From Rapana venosa (Eukaryota; Mollusca; Gastropoda; Neogastropoda; Muricidae): a stretch of 64,000 nt of DNA. Shown here one piece after another: positions 1 through 10,654 of this stretch. Every line of letters begins with the position of its first letter. The stretch's first letter is position 1. The stretch lies in contig CM054138.1 in NCBI GenBank assembly GCA_028751875.1, forward strand, positions 41,020,243-41,084,242. The letters run 5' to 3'. The notes beneath the pieces were generated by a model. That model had not been told where the DNA came from, did no database searches, and saw nothing but the letters and a program-made list of their open reading frames with translations. The translations under genes and the position numbers were made by a program.

Positions 1-340
1 GGTGGTCCATATTTGATTTTTGATGGTGGTGATGATGATAGAACTTTAAACTTTCCTTCTTCTACCTTGTACTGAAGTATTAGGGCATAATTTTGTTTCC
101 TATTGCATTAACAGCGCGTTTAAAAACATCCAGCTCCTCATCCTGATCATCTTTTACAATGCAAATTCAATTTCTCATGTAAGTTGTAATAAATTTTCAT
201 AGAATAATCTGATTTTCATTCCATCTGGTTTTTTTCCAATGGATATCTTTTTTTTGTTTTCTTTTATTGGAAATTTCTAACGTGTAATTGACCTCCAGTC
301 CACACACACACAGAGAACGCATTCTCTGCCTTTCCCCCCA
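1..340. other. No gene seen; AT-rich flank
   Basis: AT-rich sequence with short T tracts. I see no open coding exon, tRNA-like head or LINE motif. It leads directly into the first minisatellite. Confidence 0.5.
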
Positions 341-1000
341 GTCCTTCAATGTTCATTCTAATGACTTTTCTTGCCCCGCTTTTCTTTCCTTCAATGTTCA
401 TTCTAATGACTTTTCTTGCCCCGCTTTTCTTTCCTTACCCCGGTCCTTCAATGTTCATTCTAATGCCTTTTCTTGCCCCCGCTTTTCTTTCCTTCAATGT
501 TCATTCTAATGCCTTTTCTTGCCCCCGCTTTCCTTCCCTTCAATTGTTCATTCTAATGCCTTTACTGCCCCCGCTTTTTCTTTCCTTGTAATGTTCATTC
601 TAATGCCTTTCTTGCCCCGCTTTTCTTTCCTTCCCCCCAGTCCCTTCAATGTTCATCTAATGCCTTTTCTTGCCCCCCTTTTCTTTTCGCTTCAATGTTC
701 CATTCTAATGCATTTTTCTTGCCCCCGTTTTCTTCCTTCAATGTTCATTCTAAGCCTTTTTCCTTGAACCCCGCTTTTCTTTCCTTCAATGTTCCTTCCT
801 AATGCCTTTTCCTTCCCTGCTTTCTTTCCTTCAATTTCCATTCTAATGCCTTTTCTTGACCCCGCTTTTCTTTTTCCTTCAATGTCATTCTATTCCTTTT
901 CCTTGCCCCCGCTTTTCTTTCCTTCAATGTTCATTTTAATGCCTTTTCTTGCCCCCGCTTTTCTTTCCTTTCCCCCCAAACTTCTTGCCCCCGCCTTTTC
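340..1000. repeat. Minisatellite, about 46-bp C/T-rich unit
   Basis: About 13 to 15 imperfect copies of a pyrimidine-rich unit containing CAATGTTCATTCTAATGCC followed by TTTTCTTGCCCCCGC and TTTTCTTTCCTT. Unit length varies through one-base indels, mostly in C and T runs. The short open frames across it (repeated SFNVHSN or MFILMPFLAP) are products of the repeat and not a gene. Confidence 0.9.
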
Positions 1001-1097
1001 CTCCTTTGCCGGCAGCCTTTTTCCTCTTGGGTTGGTCACCCGCCTTCTTCTTCCTCTTCTCCTCCACTCCATCCCCCCTTTCCTTAGATGCCCCTCG

Positions 1098-2190
1098 TCC
1101 AACAGAACATAAACAGCAATGCATGAGTACGACGCACGTCAACAGAACATTAACAGCATTGCATGAGTACAGCTCGTCACGAACAATAAACAGCATTGCA
1201 TGAAGTACAGCCTCTGTCAACAGAACAAAACTGCAATGCGTGAGTACAGCTCTGTCAAACAGAACTAAACCGCAATGCGTGAGTACAGGCTCGTCAACAG
1301 AACATAAACACAATGCGTGAAGTACAGCTCTGTCAACAGAACAAAAACAGCAATGCATGAGTTACAGCCCTGTCAACAGAACAAAAACCGCAATGCATGA
1401 TACAGCTTCTGTCAACGAGAACAAAATCAGCAATGCATGAGTACAGCTCTGTCAACAGAACATAAACAGCAACGCATGAGTACAATTCTGTCAACAGAAC
1501 ATTAACAGCAACGCATGAGTAAGCTCTGTCAACAGAACATTAACAGCAACGCATGAGTACAGCTCTGTCAACAGAACATTAACAGCAACGCATGAGTACA
1601 GTTCTGTCAACAGAAGCAAAACAGCAACACAGGACAGCTCTGTCAACAGAACAAAAACAGCAACACATGAGGACAGCTCTGTCAACAGAACAAAAACAGC
1701 AACACACGAGGACAGCTCTGTCAACAGAACAAAAACAGCAATAAATGAGGACAGCTCTGTCAACAGAACATAAAACAGCAATGCACGGCAGCTCTGACAA
1801 CAGAACATAAACGGCAACACATGAGGACAACTCTGTCAACATAAAACAGCAACACATGACAGCTCTGTCAACAGAGCATAAAACAGCAACACACGAGGAC
1901 AGCTCTGTCAACAGAACATAAAACAGCAATGCACGACAGCTCTGTCAACAGAACAAAAACAGCAACACATGAGGACAACTCTGTCAACATAAAACAGCAA
2001 CACATGACAGCTCTGTCAACAGAGCATAAAACAGCAACGCACGAGGACAGCTCTGTCAACAGAACATAAAACAGCAACGCACGACAGCTCTGTCAACAGA
2101 ACATAAAACAGCAACACATGAGGACAGCTCTGTCAACAGAACAGAAAACAGCAACGCATGAGGACAGCTCTGTCAACAGAACATAAACAG
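1098..2190. repeat. Minisatellite, about 39-bp unit
   Basis: Roughly 28 copies of a unit reading CAACAGAACATAAACAGCAA then CGCATGAGTACAGCTCTGT. The left part has a GAGTACAGCTCTGT variant and the right part a GAGGACAGCTCTGT variant, so the array has diverged regionally. Because 39 is divisible by three, long frames stay open on the minus strand (VLLTELSSCVAVF repeated). These are not genes. Confidence 0.92.
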
Positions 2191-2454
2191 CAACACTGCA
2201 CATGCATGTAATAGGAATAACACCATGAATACATATAAATGATAGTTTGCTTGTTTAAATCACCTAGCAGTGAACAGACATTCAACCAAGGAGAGAATAA
2301 AAAGGAACACCACTTCACAGCAACAAAGGAATGTGAACAACAGATTTTTTCCCTTCCATTTCTCCCAGGTTCACCAACAGTGACAGTTTGGTGTATGCGA
2401 CCCTTTTTACCCACCAAAGGAAGTATTGCATTGTGCCATTGACCATGATGTCTA

Positions 2455-2830
2455 AAAGATGGGGGCGGGATACCTAGTGGGTTAGAACATTGCGATTGCA
2501 TCTGACAACCTGGGTTCGATTTTTTTTTTTTTTTTTTTTTCTCATTCAAGGGGATATTTCCCCTGAGTTAACATCAGTGCAGACTCCACTCTCCCCAAAA
2601 GTCCTTCGGATGAGATTATAAACCGAGGCCCCGTGTGCGAACGCACGTAGAACATCTTGCGCACACGTTAAAATCCTGTTCCGCTTTTCATAAGAGTAGG
2701 CCATTGTGTGCCGGTGGGAACAGATGACAATTTACAAAACCGCATACACACGGGGACTAGACATAAAAAAGCACACGTGCTTATTCCATTATCCTCCATA
2801 TAACAGAATTTTTTAAAAAATAAAAAAAAT
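2455..2830 (+). mobile_element. SINE-1 (tRNA-headed SINE), near full length
   Basis: The head has a B-box-like GGTTCGATT and an A-box-like TAGTGGGTTAGAAC. The body contains CCTTCGGATGAGATTATAAA and a long conserved stretch ending ATTCCATTATCCTC plus an A-rich tail. A poly-T run interrupts the head after the B box. Other copies are at 24232-24560 and 58030-58355, with truncated ones elsewhere. Confidence 0.75.
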
Positions 2831-3214
2831 AAACATGACGCCAGTGTGCATGCATTTTTGTTTTATTTGAAATGGTCCCATGTTCTATCCTGCCCCCTGA
2901 ATGACAGCTCATTTGTAGACACACTACAGTACTGGGCCGGCCACACTACAACTTGTGCCCTTGGCTTCTCCAGGACATATCACTGACATCATATTGACCC
3001 CCACCCCTATCTCTCTCTTGTTTCTCTCTCTCTCTCAATCATGATTTTGGGCATGATTTGATACGGTTCTTGGGTGACAACGTCACAGAAAGATGAGCAG
3101 CAGAACAAACAAAAACCCCCCATTCCACTGCAAGAACACATTTCCGCCAGCATCAGTTTACATGTTCCAAGTTAAAACACTGAGCACTAACAACTGTCTC
3201 CACCGTCCCTGAAC

Positions 3215-4440
3215 ACTTCATCAGAGTGATACTGCTGAACACTTCCTCAGAGTGATAATGCTGAACACTTTCTTCAGTGATAATGCTGAATACTTCTTCA
3301 GAGTGATACTGCTGAACACTTCCTCAGAGTGATAATCCTGAACACTTTCTCAGTGATATTGCGAACACTTCTTTCAGAGTGATAATGCTGAACACTTCCT
3401 CAGAGTGATACTGCTGAACACTTCCTCAGAGTGATACTGCTCAACACTTCTTCAGAGTGATACTGCTCAACACTTCCTCAGAGTGATAATCCTGAACACT
3501 TTCTTCAGTGATATTGCTGAACACTTCTTCAGAGTGGTACTGCTGAACACTTTCTTCAGTGATAATGCTGAACACTTCATCAGAGTGATACTGCTGAACA
3601 CTTTCTTCAGTGATATTGCTGTACACTTTCTTCAGTGATATTGCTGAACACTTCTTCAGAGTGATACTGCTGAACACTTCCTCAGAGTGATTACTGCTGA
3701 AACTCTTTCTCAGTGATAATGCTGAAACACTTTCGTCGAGTGAAATACTGCTGAACACTTCACCTCAGATGATACTGGCGAACACTTCATCAGAGTGATA
3801 CTGCTGAACACTTCCTCAGAGTGATAATCCTGAACACTTTCTTCAGTGATAATGCTGAACACTTCCTCAGAGTGATACTGCTGAACACTTCCTCAGAGTG
3901 ATAATCCTGAACACTTTCTTCAGTGATATTGCTGAACACTTCTTCAGAGTGATACTGCTGAACACTTTCTTCAGTGATAATGCTGAACACTTCCTCAGAG
4001 TATAATGCTGACACACTTCCCTCAGAGGGATAATGCTGAACACTTCCTCAGAGTGATACTGCTGAACACTTCATCAGAGTGATATTGCTGAACACTTTCT
4101 TCAGTGATATTGCTGAACACTTTCTTCAGTGATATTGCTGAACACTTCTTCAGAGTGATAATCCTGAACACTTTCTTCAGTGATAATGCTGAACACTTCC
4201 TCAGAGTGATATTCCTGAACACTTTCTTCAGTGATATTGTTGAACACTTCTTCAGAGTGATATTCCTGAACACTTTCTTCAGTGATAATGCTGAACACTT
4301 CCTCAGAGTGATACTGGTGAACACTTCATCAGAGTGATACTGCTGAACACTTTCTTCAGTGATAATGCTGAACACTTCCTCAGAGTGATATTGCTGAACA
4401 CTTCCTCAGAGTGATAATGCTATGAACTTTTCTTCAGAGT
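3215..4440. repeat. 25/26-bp minisatellite next to RRS1 exon 6 copy A
   Basis: About 48 units of two alternating kinds: a 26-mer with AACACTTCCTCAGAGTGATA and a 25-mer with AACACTTTCTTCAGTGATAA, each followed by a short CTGCTG- or TGCTG-like end. A pair adds to 51 bp, which is divisible by three and explains the minus-strand frames of up to 117 residues. The same repeat lies beside the exon 6 copies at 15.2 kb and 25.9 kb. Confidence 0.93.
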
Positions 4441-4502
4441 GACATTGCTCTGCTGCCTTACTGAAGGGTCATTACTTTGACGTCATCCTGTATTTCACTC
4501 AC

Positions 4503-4615
4503 CTTTCTCTCTGTGCCAAACTTGCCCAGCGAGGCTGTAGCTCTGTGCGCAACGGCCAGGGCAGTCTCCAGGTGCTGTTTGGAGGGGTGTGTTGGTGTCA
4601 GACACACCCCAGGCA
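4503..4615 (-). pseudogene. RRS1: RRS1 exon 6, duplicate copy A
   Basis: The exon is bounded by a TTGCAG acceptor and a GTGAGTG donor and is 113 nt long (two bases to complete a codon, then 37 codons). It encodes VPGVCLTPTHPSKQ, HLETALAVAHRATASLGKF and GTERK. The family hallmark is the A-x-x-A-x-x-A-T-A-S-[LVM]-G-[KR]-F stretch of RRS1. The reading frame and both splice sites are intact, in contrast to copy B at 25.9 kb, but the lysine-rich segment after GKF is about 12 residues shorter than in copy C. I call it a duplicate because the exon 5 copy beside it is frameshifted and no other exons accompany it. It could instead be an alternative exon or the allele of copy B. Confidence 0.75.
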
Positions 4616-4854
4616 CTGCAAGTGATGACAGCACACAGTTAGTCTTCATGAGCACACTGGTGTCATTCCGTTATGGCAAATCCGTATGCATTCGGTCCAT
4701 TCTTTTTTTTAATTTTTTAACTTGACTGTTGTTACCAGTCGTTAAAATGGTTGGTTGCTCTTCTGCAAGGGAAAATAACAACTGTTTTTAGTACACTGCG
4801 TGTATTTGAAGTGATACACTGCTGTCATCTTTCTGTGTTTTTTTCTCCATTTTA

Positions 4855-5185
4855 TTCTTTTATATCGAGGATAATGGAATAAGCACTTACGTGCTTTTTT
4901 ACATCCAGTCCCCATGTGTATGCAGTTTTGTAAATTCAGTCATCTAATCCCACTGGCACACAATGGCCTACTCTTACGAAAAGCGGAAAAGCATTTCACG
5001 TGTGCGCAAGATGTGCGTGCATTCGCACACGGGGCCTCGGTTTATAGTCTCATCCGAAGGACTTTTGGGGAGAGTGGAGTCGGCACTGATGTTAACTCCA
5101 GGGAAAATATCCCCTTGAACGAGAAATCGAACCGGTTGTCAAGATTGCGAACGCACATGTTCAACTAACTAGGCTATCCCGTCCG
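4855..5185 (-). mobile_element. SINE-1, minus orientation
   Basis: Reverse complement of the SINE-1 consensus, from the 3' end (TCGAGGATAATGGAATAAGC) through GTTTATAGTCTCATCCGAAG to the tRNA-like head near CTAGGCTATCCCGTC. The B box is degraded. It is inserted in the intron between the exon 5 and exon 6 copies and is absent at the matching place in copy B. Confidence 0.8.
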
Positions 5186-5186
5186 A

Positions 5187-5560
5187 GCTGTAATCAGAGC
5201 ACCCACTCTCCCCAAGATAAGGTTAAACAGCACTGACCGTGGCTGCCCAGTGAATGGGTGACCGTTTGCGTGCACTGGCCTCAGTACAGTCACCCAGCTG
5301 TCAATGGGTACCTGCCCTCTTAAGGGACATGGAAGTTCATTTACTAAAGCAGCCACAGTGAGGAGATGGGCACCACCCTCAAGATGCTGGTCCGTAGAGC
5401 CGCCTGAGTCCTGAACATGGTCCAACCCCAAACCACGGCATGGAACACCTTTACTTCTCATCCTCTCTCTTCACAGGCTAACTGCTTTCCACCGGAATGC
5501 CTTGCCTCAAAAACACAAGAGCAGGAGCATGCTCAGGAAGAAGGAAGTCACAAAACAAAA
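5187..5560 (+). mobile_element. 5S-like SINE (tRNA/5S chimera family), 5'-truncated
   Basis: Contains GATAAGGTTAAACAGC and GAATGGGTGACCGTTTGCG, which align with the middle of animal 5S rRNA (AAGCTAAGCAG...TTGGATGGGTGACCG). The body reads CACCCAGCTGTCAATGGGTA and later GGAGATGGGCACCACC. The tRNA-like head is mostly lost here; the best head is at 53505. The copy at 26373-26770 is very similar because it belongs to the same duplication. Confidence 0.7.
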
Positions 5561-5589
5561 ATGTTCAGTGACTTGGTGAAGGTATACAT

Positions 5590-5885
5590 TTGTTTTCTCC
5601 CTTGATATTTTGTTTGTATTAAAAATCTCACCATTGGTGAACCTCGGAGCTTAGGCTGCATACTTCTGCATAACCCACCTTGCTCTTGTGACAAAGTGCT
5701 AAGTAGATTACCTCCCATGCGATCAGAGTGACGTGTTACTATTTTGGGACACACCTGCAAATTGTGCCGCCCTCTGTTTCCTTAGGTGGTGGTTGAAAAT
5801 CCCACCATTGGTGAACCTTGGAGCTTAGGCTGCATACTTCTGCATAATTCACCTTGCTCTTTTCAGTCACCAACCCACATTTCTG
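5590..5885. repeat. Tandemly doubled intron motif
   Basis: CTCACCATTGGTGAACCTCG with its following GAGCTTAGGCTGCATACTTC occurs at about 5625-5670 and again at about 5800-5845. The first version plus downstream sequence to about 5795 matches 17080-17300. The second version plus downstream sequence matches 26815-26890. Copy A therefore carries both variants side by side. Confidence 0.75.
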
Positions 5886-6220
5886 ATTTCATCCATTTCT
5901 GCCACAACGTATTATGAGTCATTAGACCACGTAACCAAATTCTCTTTTCCGAGCTTACTTGTATTTCTGACGTGATTGGCTTCTGGCATTGTCTCCTATA
6001 TATGATCTACTACACTCGTTAAACTTGAACAAATCCATACCTCAATGTAGCTACTTTGTATTTCAAATGTACTTGACACTCAAAACCTTAACTGATCAAA
6101 AAAACAACAATCACAAGTTTGTCATCAAACCATCCACACACAAGAAAAAGACCCAGCAGTGCAAACATTGCTATGACAGGAACGATGAAAATATAAAAAG
6201 GAACAAACTAAGGTACTCAC

Positions 6221-6327
6221 CTTTTGACTTTGTTGCTCTCGCAACATTACGGAGCCTCTGCAGCTCATTCTTGGCAATTATTTTTTTTTTGCCATTTTTA
6301 GTTTTCTAAACTGATCTTCCATAGGAT
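6221..6327 (-). pseudogene. RRS1: RRS1 exon 5, duplicate copy A (frameshifted)
   Basis: A CAG acceptor and a GTGAGTACC donor bound 107 nt, one base shorter than the 108-nt copy at 27289-27396. It begins DPMEDQFRKLKMAKK and then shifts frame in a run of ten A bases, giving an immediate TAA. In the shifted frame the expected AKNELQRLRNVARATKSK is still readable. The D-P-x-E-D-Q-F and A-K-N-E-L-x-R-L-R-N motifs are those of RRS1. The defect may be real decay or a homopolymer error in the assembly. Confidence 0.8.
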
Positions 6328-6329
6328 CT

Positions 6330-6680
6330 GAAACACAGAAAACCACACTCTGTCAACAGCACAACTGCAACAACAAGAACAATACAAATCAGCCTTTCAA
6401 TGGCATCTTTTGTGTGTTTACTTTACAATATACAGTGCTATAAAAATTCCATATAATTATTATCATCATCATTATCTTGATAAGTTTACACACATGACCA
6501 ACAGCAGGAAACAGAATGTACAAAACCGCATACACATGGGGGCTGGATGTAAAAAAGCACATGAGTGCTTATTCCATTATCCTCGATATAAAACAATAAA
6601 TAAAAAAAATAAAAAAATAAATAAAAAACAGCAACACTGCAGTGTCTTACTGACATCTGGATGAATTCACACATCACTAT
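6330..6680. other. Intron-like sequence shared with copy B
   Basis: Collinear with 27400-27640 up to the GTTTACACATATGA region. It contains a truncated SINE-1 3' part (about 6525-6610: CATACACATGGGGGCTGGAT to CCATTATCCTCGAT) that copy B lacks. No coding exon is seen. Confidence 0.6.
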
Positions 6681-6749
6681 TGTTGGTGTGTGATTCTTGT
6701 TGATATGTATTCATTACACCCAGAAGAACACTGCCTGGCCATGATGCAC

Positions 6750-7010
6750 ATTATTCTACACAGGCTACACCAGAGCATACACACAGAGGTTACAGATCCC
6801 ACCTTCACACACGGGCTACACCAGAATATATTATATACAGAGGTCACAGATCACATATCAACACACAGGCTACACCAGAATATATTATATACAGAGGTTA
6901 CAGATCCCATCTTCACACACAGGCTACACCAGAATATATATACAGAGGTTACAGATCACATATTCACACATAGGCTACACCAGAATATATTATATACAGA
7001 GGTCGTTTTC
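6750..7010. repeat. GGCTACACCAGA minisatellite, array 1
   Basis: Five or six units of roughly 45 to 50 bp with the core GGCTACACCAGAATATATTA then ATACAGAGGTTACAGATC. The same family occurs at 27715-27945, 28805-28850 and 29340-29690. The short open frame with repeated TEVTDPIFTHRLHQN is not a gene. Confidence 0.88.
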
Positions 7011-7034
7011 ACGCAGAATTCTGCCAAGGACAAC

Positions 7035-7188
7035 TAACTGGTGGTCTAGAAGCAGTGCACCTTCCTAGAAAGCCACAGGTGCGGTTTTGATCCTGTTTGT
7101 GCCCGCAACTTTTTCCCCAACCACTTAAGAGTCGGAGTAACTTGAACCATGAGAAGCGGTCTGGGTACTAGTCTTTTGGATGAAATCC
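7035..7188 (+). mobile_element. SINE-2 fragment, truncated 3'
   Basis: Matches the first part of SINE-2 (28846-29330): GGTGGTCTAGA, then CTAGAAAGC, TTTTTCCCC and GGTCTGGGTACTAGTCTTTT ending GGATGA. It stops abruptly where the 25/26-bp minisatellite resumes. Confidence 0.65.
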
Positions 7189-7582
7189 TGAACACTTTCT
7201 TCAGTGATATTGCTGAACACTTCTTCAGAGTGATAATGCTGAACACTTCAGAGTGATAATGCTGAACACTTCTTCACAGTGATAATGCTGTGAACACTTC
7301 AGAGTGATAATGCTGAACACTTCTTCACAGTGATAATACTGTGAACACTTCAGAGTGATAATGCTGAACACTTCTTCACAGTGATAATGCTAACCTTTTC
7401 TTCAGAGTGATAATGCTGTGAACACTTCAGATTGACAATGCTGAACACTTCTTCACAGTGATAATGCTATGAACACTTCTTCAGAGTGACAATGCTGAAC
7501 ACTTCTTCACAGTGACAATGCTGAACACTTCTTCAGAGTGATAATGCTAACCACTTCTTCAGAGTGATAATGCTGTGAACAC
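7188..7582. repeat. 25/26-bp minisatellite, left part of interrupted array
   Basis: Same repeat family as 3215-4440, here with many AACACTTCAGAGTGATAATG short units alternating with CTTCTTCACAGTGATAATGC. It stops at the LINE starting near 7583 and the family resumes at about 13935, so the two LINEs probably sit inside one array. Confidence 0.85.
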
Positions 7583-9681
7583 GATATCCACATCGCTACC
7601 ATCGCCTTCATCCTCTTCCTCTGATTGCTTCCCCAACTCACCACTTTCTTCTTCAACCCCTCCGCCGCCTTCAGATCTCCTTCACATTACTTTGTTCAAT
7701 GTGCAATCTGTATGTCCTGATGGTAAAGCTGATTATATTTCTGATTTCATCTCCGAAAAAGACATTGAGTTAACCTTTCTTACTGAAACCTGGCTCAAAC
7801 CACATGGGCACGAACCCAAAAATAAAACAACTAACACCACCTGGCACAAAACCGTTCCTTTTCCCCCGACTCTCCTTACCCGTGGAGGTGGCATGCCATC
7901 ATTTATAAAAGACATGTGCAACCACTCTTTCATTTCAATCAAAACTTTCCTTTTTCACATGAAATTCCTTTGAAGTTTGCCAACTCAACCTCAACCTACC
8001 TGGCCATTCTATACTTTCTGTTGCCTCTACCGTCCAACCTCCTAACCGTAAGAACAAGCTGACAACTTCCTTTTTCATCAGAAATTCAGTCACTCCTTGA
8101 CCACTATAAGCCTCTCTTCACTAAGCCATAATTCTCGGTGACTTCACTTCCATTTCGACAACCAGTCTTTCTCCTGAGTCCAAACGCTTTCCTTTCTCTG
8201 TCAAATAATCTCTTTTCTCAACTGGTAATTGAACCAACACACAGATCCGGTCATATTTTAGACTGGCCTGATCACCAAATGCTTCGTTTAACTTTGTTTA
8301 CATCCTTCTCCGTCACTGATGAACTGCTTTCTGATCATTCCCCATTCTTTTCTTCCTCAACATCACAAAACCGTCGAAAAAAGAAGTATGTTACCCGCCG
8401 CAATTCTTAAGGCCATGAACATCAAACCTCTCTTTCTCAAGCTATGGGAAACGAGGAACGCCTTTCGGCAAACTATGACCACACTGCCTCTCAGACAACT
8501 TAAACACTGACCTCCGCCAATTTGCTTGACGAGCATGCAACCTCCAACTGACATCTCCTGCCGTGACAGGGGCCCATGTGCGCCATGGTACACTAAGGAT
8601 ATTTTGATTGGCGAAACGCAAACGTCGGCGTCTAGAACGGCAGTGGCGAAAATCAAAAACTGAAATCAATAAACAGCTTCTCCGAAAACAAACAAACAAA
8701 GTCAAATTCTTTAATCCATTCAGCAAAGACAAATTATACTCTTCCCAAGTCTCTGCGCTAAATCCATAAATCTCTGTTCACCCTCAACCTCAAATCTTCT
8801 TGGATCTGCAAAAACAAGCCCTCTTTCTACGACCCACACCTGTTTGAACTTCCCCCCATTTTTTCTTCCTACTTTTCAAAAAAAGCCCGCAACATTCGCC
8901 CCGGGGACGGTAGACTCATTTCCAGCCTCACCCCCTGATCCCAATTCACTAAACCCTCTCTTTTTCTTTCATCCACAAGCGAAACGAAACAAAAATTTTG
9001 AAAAAAATACGATTTTTAAACATGCGAAACTTGTTCCCATACCTCTCCTGTCTTTCACAATGCCTTCCACAAAATTTTACCCTCTGTCAACCCAAATAGT
9101 AAACTCATCCTTCGTCAGGAATTTTTCCATCAGCTCTCAAAAACCCCCAAAGCACCCCCTCTACTAAAAAAGCGACCTTTATCCCAACATTTTTAAAAAA
9201 AAATTTCGACCGTTCTAAAATTTCCGTTCATTCCAAAATACTTGAAAAGTTGTTTAAAACAACTCAACAACCACCTTCATTCCAATTAAACTCCTTCCCC
9301 CTTTTCAATTGCCATCGCGCCCCAAACCCCAAACCCCGAAACCCCCCAGCCACACTTTGTACACTTTTACTTTGTGTGAGCAGGGAAAATACCCTTCTCA
9401 CTCTTTTCCCACCTATCGCTGCCTTTTACACTATAGATACCAAATTTCTTTTTGCCTCCGAAAAGTTTGGTATTTTGGCACTGCCCTCACCTGGTTTATT
9501 CATACCCCACAAACGATACCGAAAGTTTTGCAGCAAAAACAATCAAAACCTGTCAAACTGGGAATGGAGTCCCACAGGGGTCAGTTCTGGGGGCCTGTTC
9601 TCCACTCTTTACACTGCTCCACTTCCACATAATAAACCACCATATATGTCATCATTTTTAGTGTGACACTCAGCTTCAAGT

Positions 9682-9734
<53 letters not shown>

Positions 9735-10647
9735 ACCTAAATGCCCCTAAAAAGGGCCAGCTCTGGGGGCCCCTAAACTTTTTTTTAAAAAGACTTATGG
9801 AAATTCAGCAAAATTTGGGTTCCTCTTCCCCCTCTGAAATTCTTGGGTTGGTCTTGACAACACACCTTTTAGAAAAAATCTCACCGACCCGCCAGTCTTG
9901 CTACTTCAATTACGGCGCATAAGTGAAATTCGCAAGTATCTGTCTACTGAAGCAACATCCAAACTTGTCACATCTCTCATTCTCTCTCGACTGGACTACT
10001 GAAATTTTCCCCTCTTGGCTGGTTTGCCGGCATCACCCATCTACTCCCTTCAACGCATACAAAACTCTGCAGCTCGACTGGTCCTTAGAAAGAAAAAATC
10101 TGAACACATCACTCCTCTTTTGCGATCTCTTACTGGCTGCCTGTCTCACAAAGAATAAAGTATAAGTTTAAATACCCTTTGTTTCAAATGTCTCCACAAA
10201 TCTGCACCTTCTTATCTCTGAAAACTGTCTTCACCTGTACACTCCGTCCCGCTCCCTTCGTTCATCTGTAATGCCTTGTGCTTTCGGACACCCAGATTTA
10301 AACAAACCACTGTTGGCCGTCGCTCTTTCTCTGTTTCCGGTCCCTCCACAATGGAATGACCTCCCTCTTTTTACTTCGCCAAAAGCCTTCATTTGATTCT
10401 TTCAAATCTAGCCTCAAAACGCACTTATACTCTACTCGAGATCTTCCCCTGTTATCTGTTTCTACTTCTCAATAGCTGCCTTCACCTCCACCACCCCCAC
10501 CTAAGTGTGTTGTGTATATAAATTTGATATTTGTTTATCTTGATATTTATGGCTGGTTGCATGCGTGTGAATGATTTGGATGCAAGTGCTTTGATTTGTT
10601 TACTTTGCAAGATTCAGCGCTATATAAATTCCATACATTATTATTGT
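7583..10647 (+). mobile_element. Degenerate CR1/L2-like LINE, nearly full length
   Basis: The 5' part encodes an apurinic-type endonuclease start: LLHITLFNVQSVCPDGKADY, then FLTETWLKPHG and a GGG-rich strand (TRGGGMPSFIKD). Further on come RRLERQWRKSKTEINKQLLR, remnants of the reverse transcriptase (SPTGVSSGGLFSTLYTAPL) and, after 9850, the conserved C-terminal part (SLILSRLDY, IYSLQRIQNSAARLVLRKKK in shifted frames). Many stops and frameshifts are present. The 3' end reads GATTTGTTTACTTTGCAAGA, CAGCGCTATATAAATTCC and ATTATT. A run of 48 A lies in the middle (9685-9732). It is non-functional. Confidence 0.85.
9685..9732. repeat. 48-nt A tract inside a LINE
   Basis: An unbroken run of A near the place where the reverse transcriptase YADD region should be. 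The roughly 120 nt to its right resembles no part of the related LINEs, which suggests insertion or local sequence corruption. Confidence 0.85.
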
Positions 10648-10654
10648 GTGTCAG

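Larger units (their letters stand above)
2196..6990. repeat. Segmental duplicate A of the RRS1 exon 5-6 region
   Basis: This block is collinear with 23984-27945. Shared landmarks in the same order are: the stretch starting CACATGCATGTAATAGGAAT, a tRNA-like SINE, the 25/26-bp minisatellite, RRS1 exon 6, a 5S-like SINE, RRS1 exon 5, and the GGCTACACCAGA repeat. Copy A has an extra minus-strand SINE at about 4855-5185 that copy B lacks. Identity looks high over long stretches, with many small indels. It could be a genuine duplication or an uncollapsed second haplotype. Confidence 0.85.

Noticed and set aside
1491..2077. Overlapping minus-strand frames with repeated VLLTELSSCVAVF
   Set aside because: They follow from a 39-bp unit (13 codons) without stops. 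No splice sites, start context or codon constraint.
3441..4375. Frames of about 100 residues with repeated EESVQQYHSEEVF
   Set aside because: Product of the 51-bp dimer of the minisatellite. Unit changes do not favour silent positions.
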